Made by a program: the position numbers and the translations under genes. Positions 62,964 to 64,000 of a stretch of 64,000 bases of DNA are shown here, piece by piece. The notes under the pieces are model-generated. The model was not told the origin of the DNA and ran no database searches. It saw nothing but the letters and a program-made list of their open reading frames with translations. The stretch covers positions 1 to 64,000 of the forward strand of contig JAULBX010015091.1 in the NCBI GenBank assembly GCA_032358255.1, in the 5' to 3' direction. The stretch's first letter is position 1. Every line of letters starts with the position of its first letter. This DNA comes from Heterotrichella gracilis (taxonomy: Eukaryota; Sar; Xanthophyceae; Tribonematales; Xanthonemataceae).

Positions 62964-64000
62964 ATGGAGAACCCTTTTGAAGAAGAATGTTGTACGCCGC
63001 TCAGTAAGGTGCGCTGTTGCCTTCCAACCTGAGAAGCCCACCGCCCACTTGCTGTTGCAGCAGCTAACCCTGGTTGCTATGCATCGTCGCAGGGTTTGAA
63101 GGCACCAGAAGTGGTCAAGGAAACCTCCGAAGGTATGTACTGCACCAGTTCTGCCCCCTTCACGATGCTTGAAACCTGTAGTTGCTCAGTGTGCTCCTGT
63201 TGACCCCAGGCCATGAAGTTATTGAGGTTGATGGGTTCGTATTCAAGCGCAAACGGAAGGACCCTCAGGCAGCCGAAGCCTCTGGTTCACAAACCGAAAC
63301 AGTGGAACAGGCAAAGAGACAGAAACAGCAGGGAGGCGATACCCAGGCAGACGCAGAGCAGCCACTGCCAGAGGATCCTGCTGCAGCCAGCCCCTCCACC
63401 CTCATCGCCACAGGTTCTGCAGTTGAGGGCTTGGTCAACGAGCTGAAGGACAGTGACCTGTCAGCTGACAGTGTGACAAAGTTCCTGGAAGAGCTCACAC
63501 AGCTCGAGCTGGACACAGCTTCAGAAACCTATGCAGCGGACAACGCGTATGCCTCCAAGCTCATCATAGATGCACTGCAGAGCTTCCTGACAAAGGCAGC
63601 GGATGCTGTGGACCAGGCTGGAGTTGTGTTTGAGCCAGAGCCACAGCAGGAAGAGGAGGACGTGGTGGAGCAGCTGGCAGCTGACCTGGCAGCTCGCAAG
63701 GCTGGGATCAAACAGCGTCTGGCCAAACTGCAGCAGGTATGCAAGACATTCCTTGTGACAAAACAGCGCCTTGCCAACCACCTTGTGAAGGGCAGAAGTG
63801 CCAATCCCAACTGTGCCCACTAGACTTGTTTGTTGCAGTGCCTGTTCACCGTTCTGTGATGAGTGTTGAGGGGTCCTTTGTGTAACGCTGGTGGATTTGC
63901 TTTGCAGGAGGAGGCGCAGTGGCAGGACATCATTGCCCAGCAGGCTGATGTTGCTCAGCAGCAGTCCACCGTTGCACCCGGAGGGGTTGGACCTGTTGAC
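62964..64000 (+). CDS. Unrecognised protein, 5' part only (runs off window)
   Basis: Exons in phase: 62964-63008, 63093-63132, 63210-63736, and 63908 to the window end. The N-terminus is MENPFEEECCTPLSK. Next comes GHEVIEVDGFVFKRKRKDPQ, which looks like a conserved short motif with a basic nuclear-type patch. A Gln/Ala/Glu-rich disordered segment follows. After that come helices with regular Leu spacing (VTKFLEELTQLELDTASETY, then DLAARKAGIKQRLAKLQQ) that look like coiled coil, and the last visible exon starts EEAQWQDIIAQQADVAQQQ. I cannot name the family. The layout (basic motif, then coiled coil) would suit a nuclear scaffold, for instance of a kinetochore or chromatin complex, but that is only a guess. 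Confidence 0.72.

Overview
The window is nuclear DNA of a green alga (Chlorophyta), most likely a trebouxiophyte of moderate GC. Support: intron-rich genes with GT-AG introns of roughly 100-500 bases (plus at least two GC-AG introns), a plastid-type ribosomal protein uL3 with a transit peptide, a plant-type sterol C-24 methyltransferase, a plant-only DUF3755 protein, a plant-type DJ-1D protein, and scattered plant/Chlorella-type TTTAGGG telomere motifs. The species cannot be fixed from the sequence.

Layout. 1-5.2 kb: a tandem segmental duplication of about 2.1 kb carrying a small two-helix membrane protein (two copies, + strand) facing a low-complexity minus-strand protein with PIP-box-like motifs (one long copy, one decayed). 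5.8-8.8 kb (-): CDT2/DTL WD40 substrate receptor. 9.4-11.2 kb (+): Lys/Glu-rich protein of unknown function. 12.6-13.9 kb (+): DJ-1D-type protein. 14.7-16.7 kb (+): sterol methyltransferase. 17.9-21.4 kb (+): outer dynein arm docking complex subunit DC2. 22.7-25.7 kb (-): DUF3755 protein. 27.1-29.8 kb (+): UCP4-like mitochondrial carrier. 30.8-33.3 kb (-): CCT8 chaperonin subunit. 34.1-35.9 kb (-): Nudix hydrolase. 36.8-38.3 kb (-): plastid ribosomal protein L3. 38.9-41.4 kb (+): protein with two CCCH zinc fingers and a C-terminal U-box. 42.9-47.5 kb: divergent pair of F-box/leucine-rich-repeat genes. 47.5-51.5 kb: mostly gene-poor, one doubtful minus-strand gene. 51.5-54.1 kb (-): PARP16-type mono-ADP-ribosyltransferase with C-terminal membrane anchor. 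55.2-62.4 kb (-): tubulin-folding cofactor D, 17 exons. 63.0-64.0 kb (+): start of an unrecognised gene that runs off the window.

The genes form no operon or pathway cluster; this is ordinary eukaryotic gene order. Themes recur: ubiquitin ligase parts (CDT2, U-box, two F-box proteins), and tubulin/axoneme biology (CCT8, TBCD, DC2). DC2 suggests that the alga has, or recently had, a flagellated stage. Exon boundaries were worked out by hand from splice sites, reading phase and remembered family sequences; most models close in phase from ATG to stop. I found no tRNA, rRNA, CRISPR, retroelement or viral element that I can support, and no clearly new multi-gene system. The best candidates for novelty are the CCCH/U-box fusion, the PIP-box protein next to CDT2, the duplicated two-helix membrane protein and the algal PARP16.
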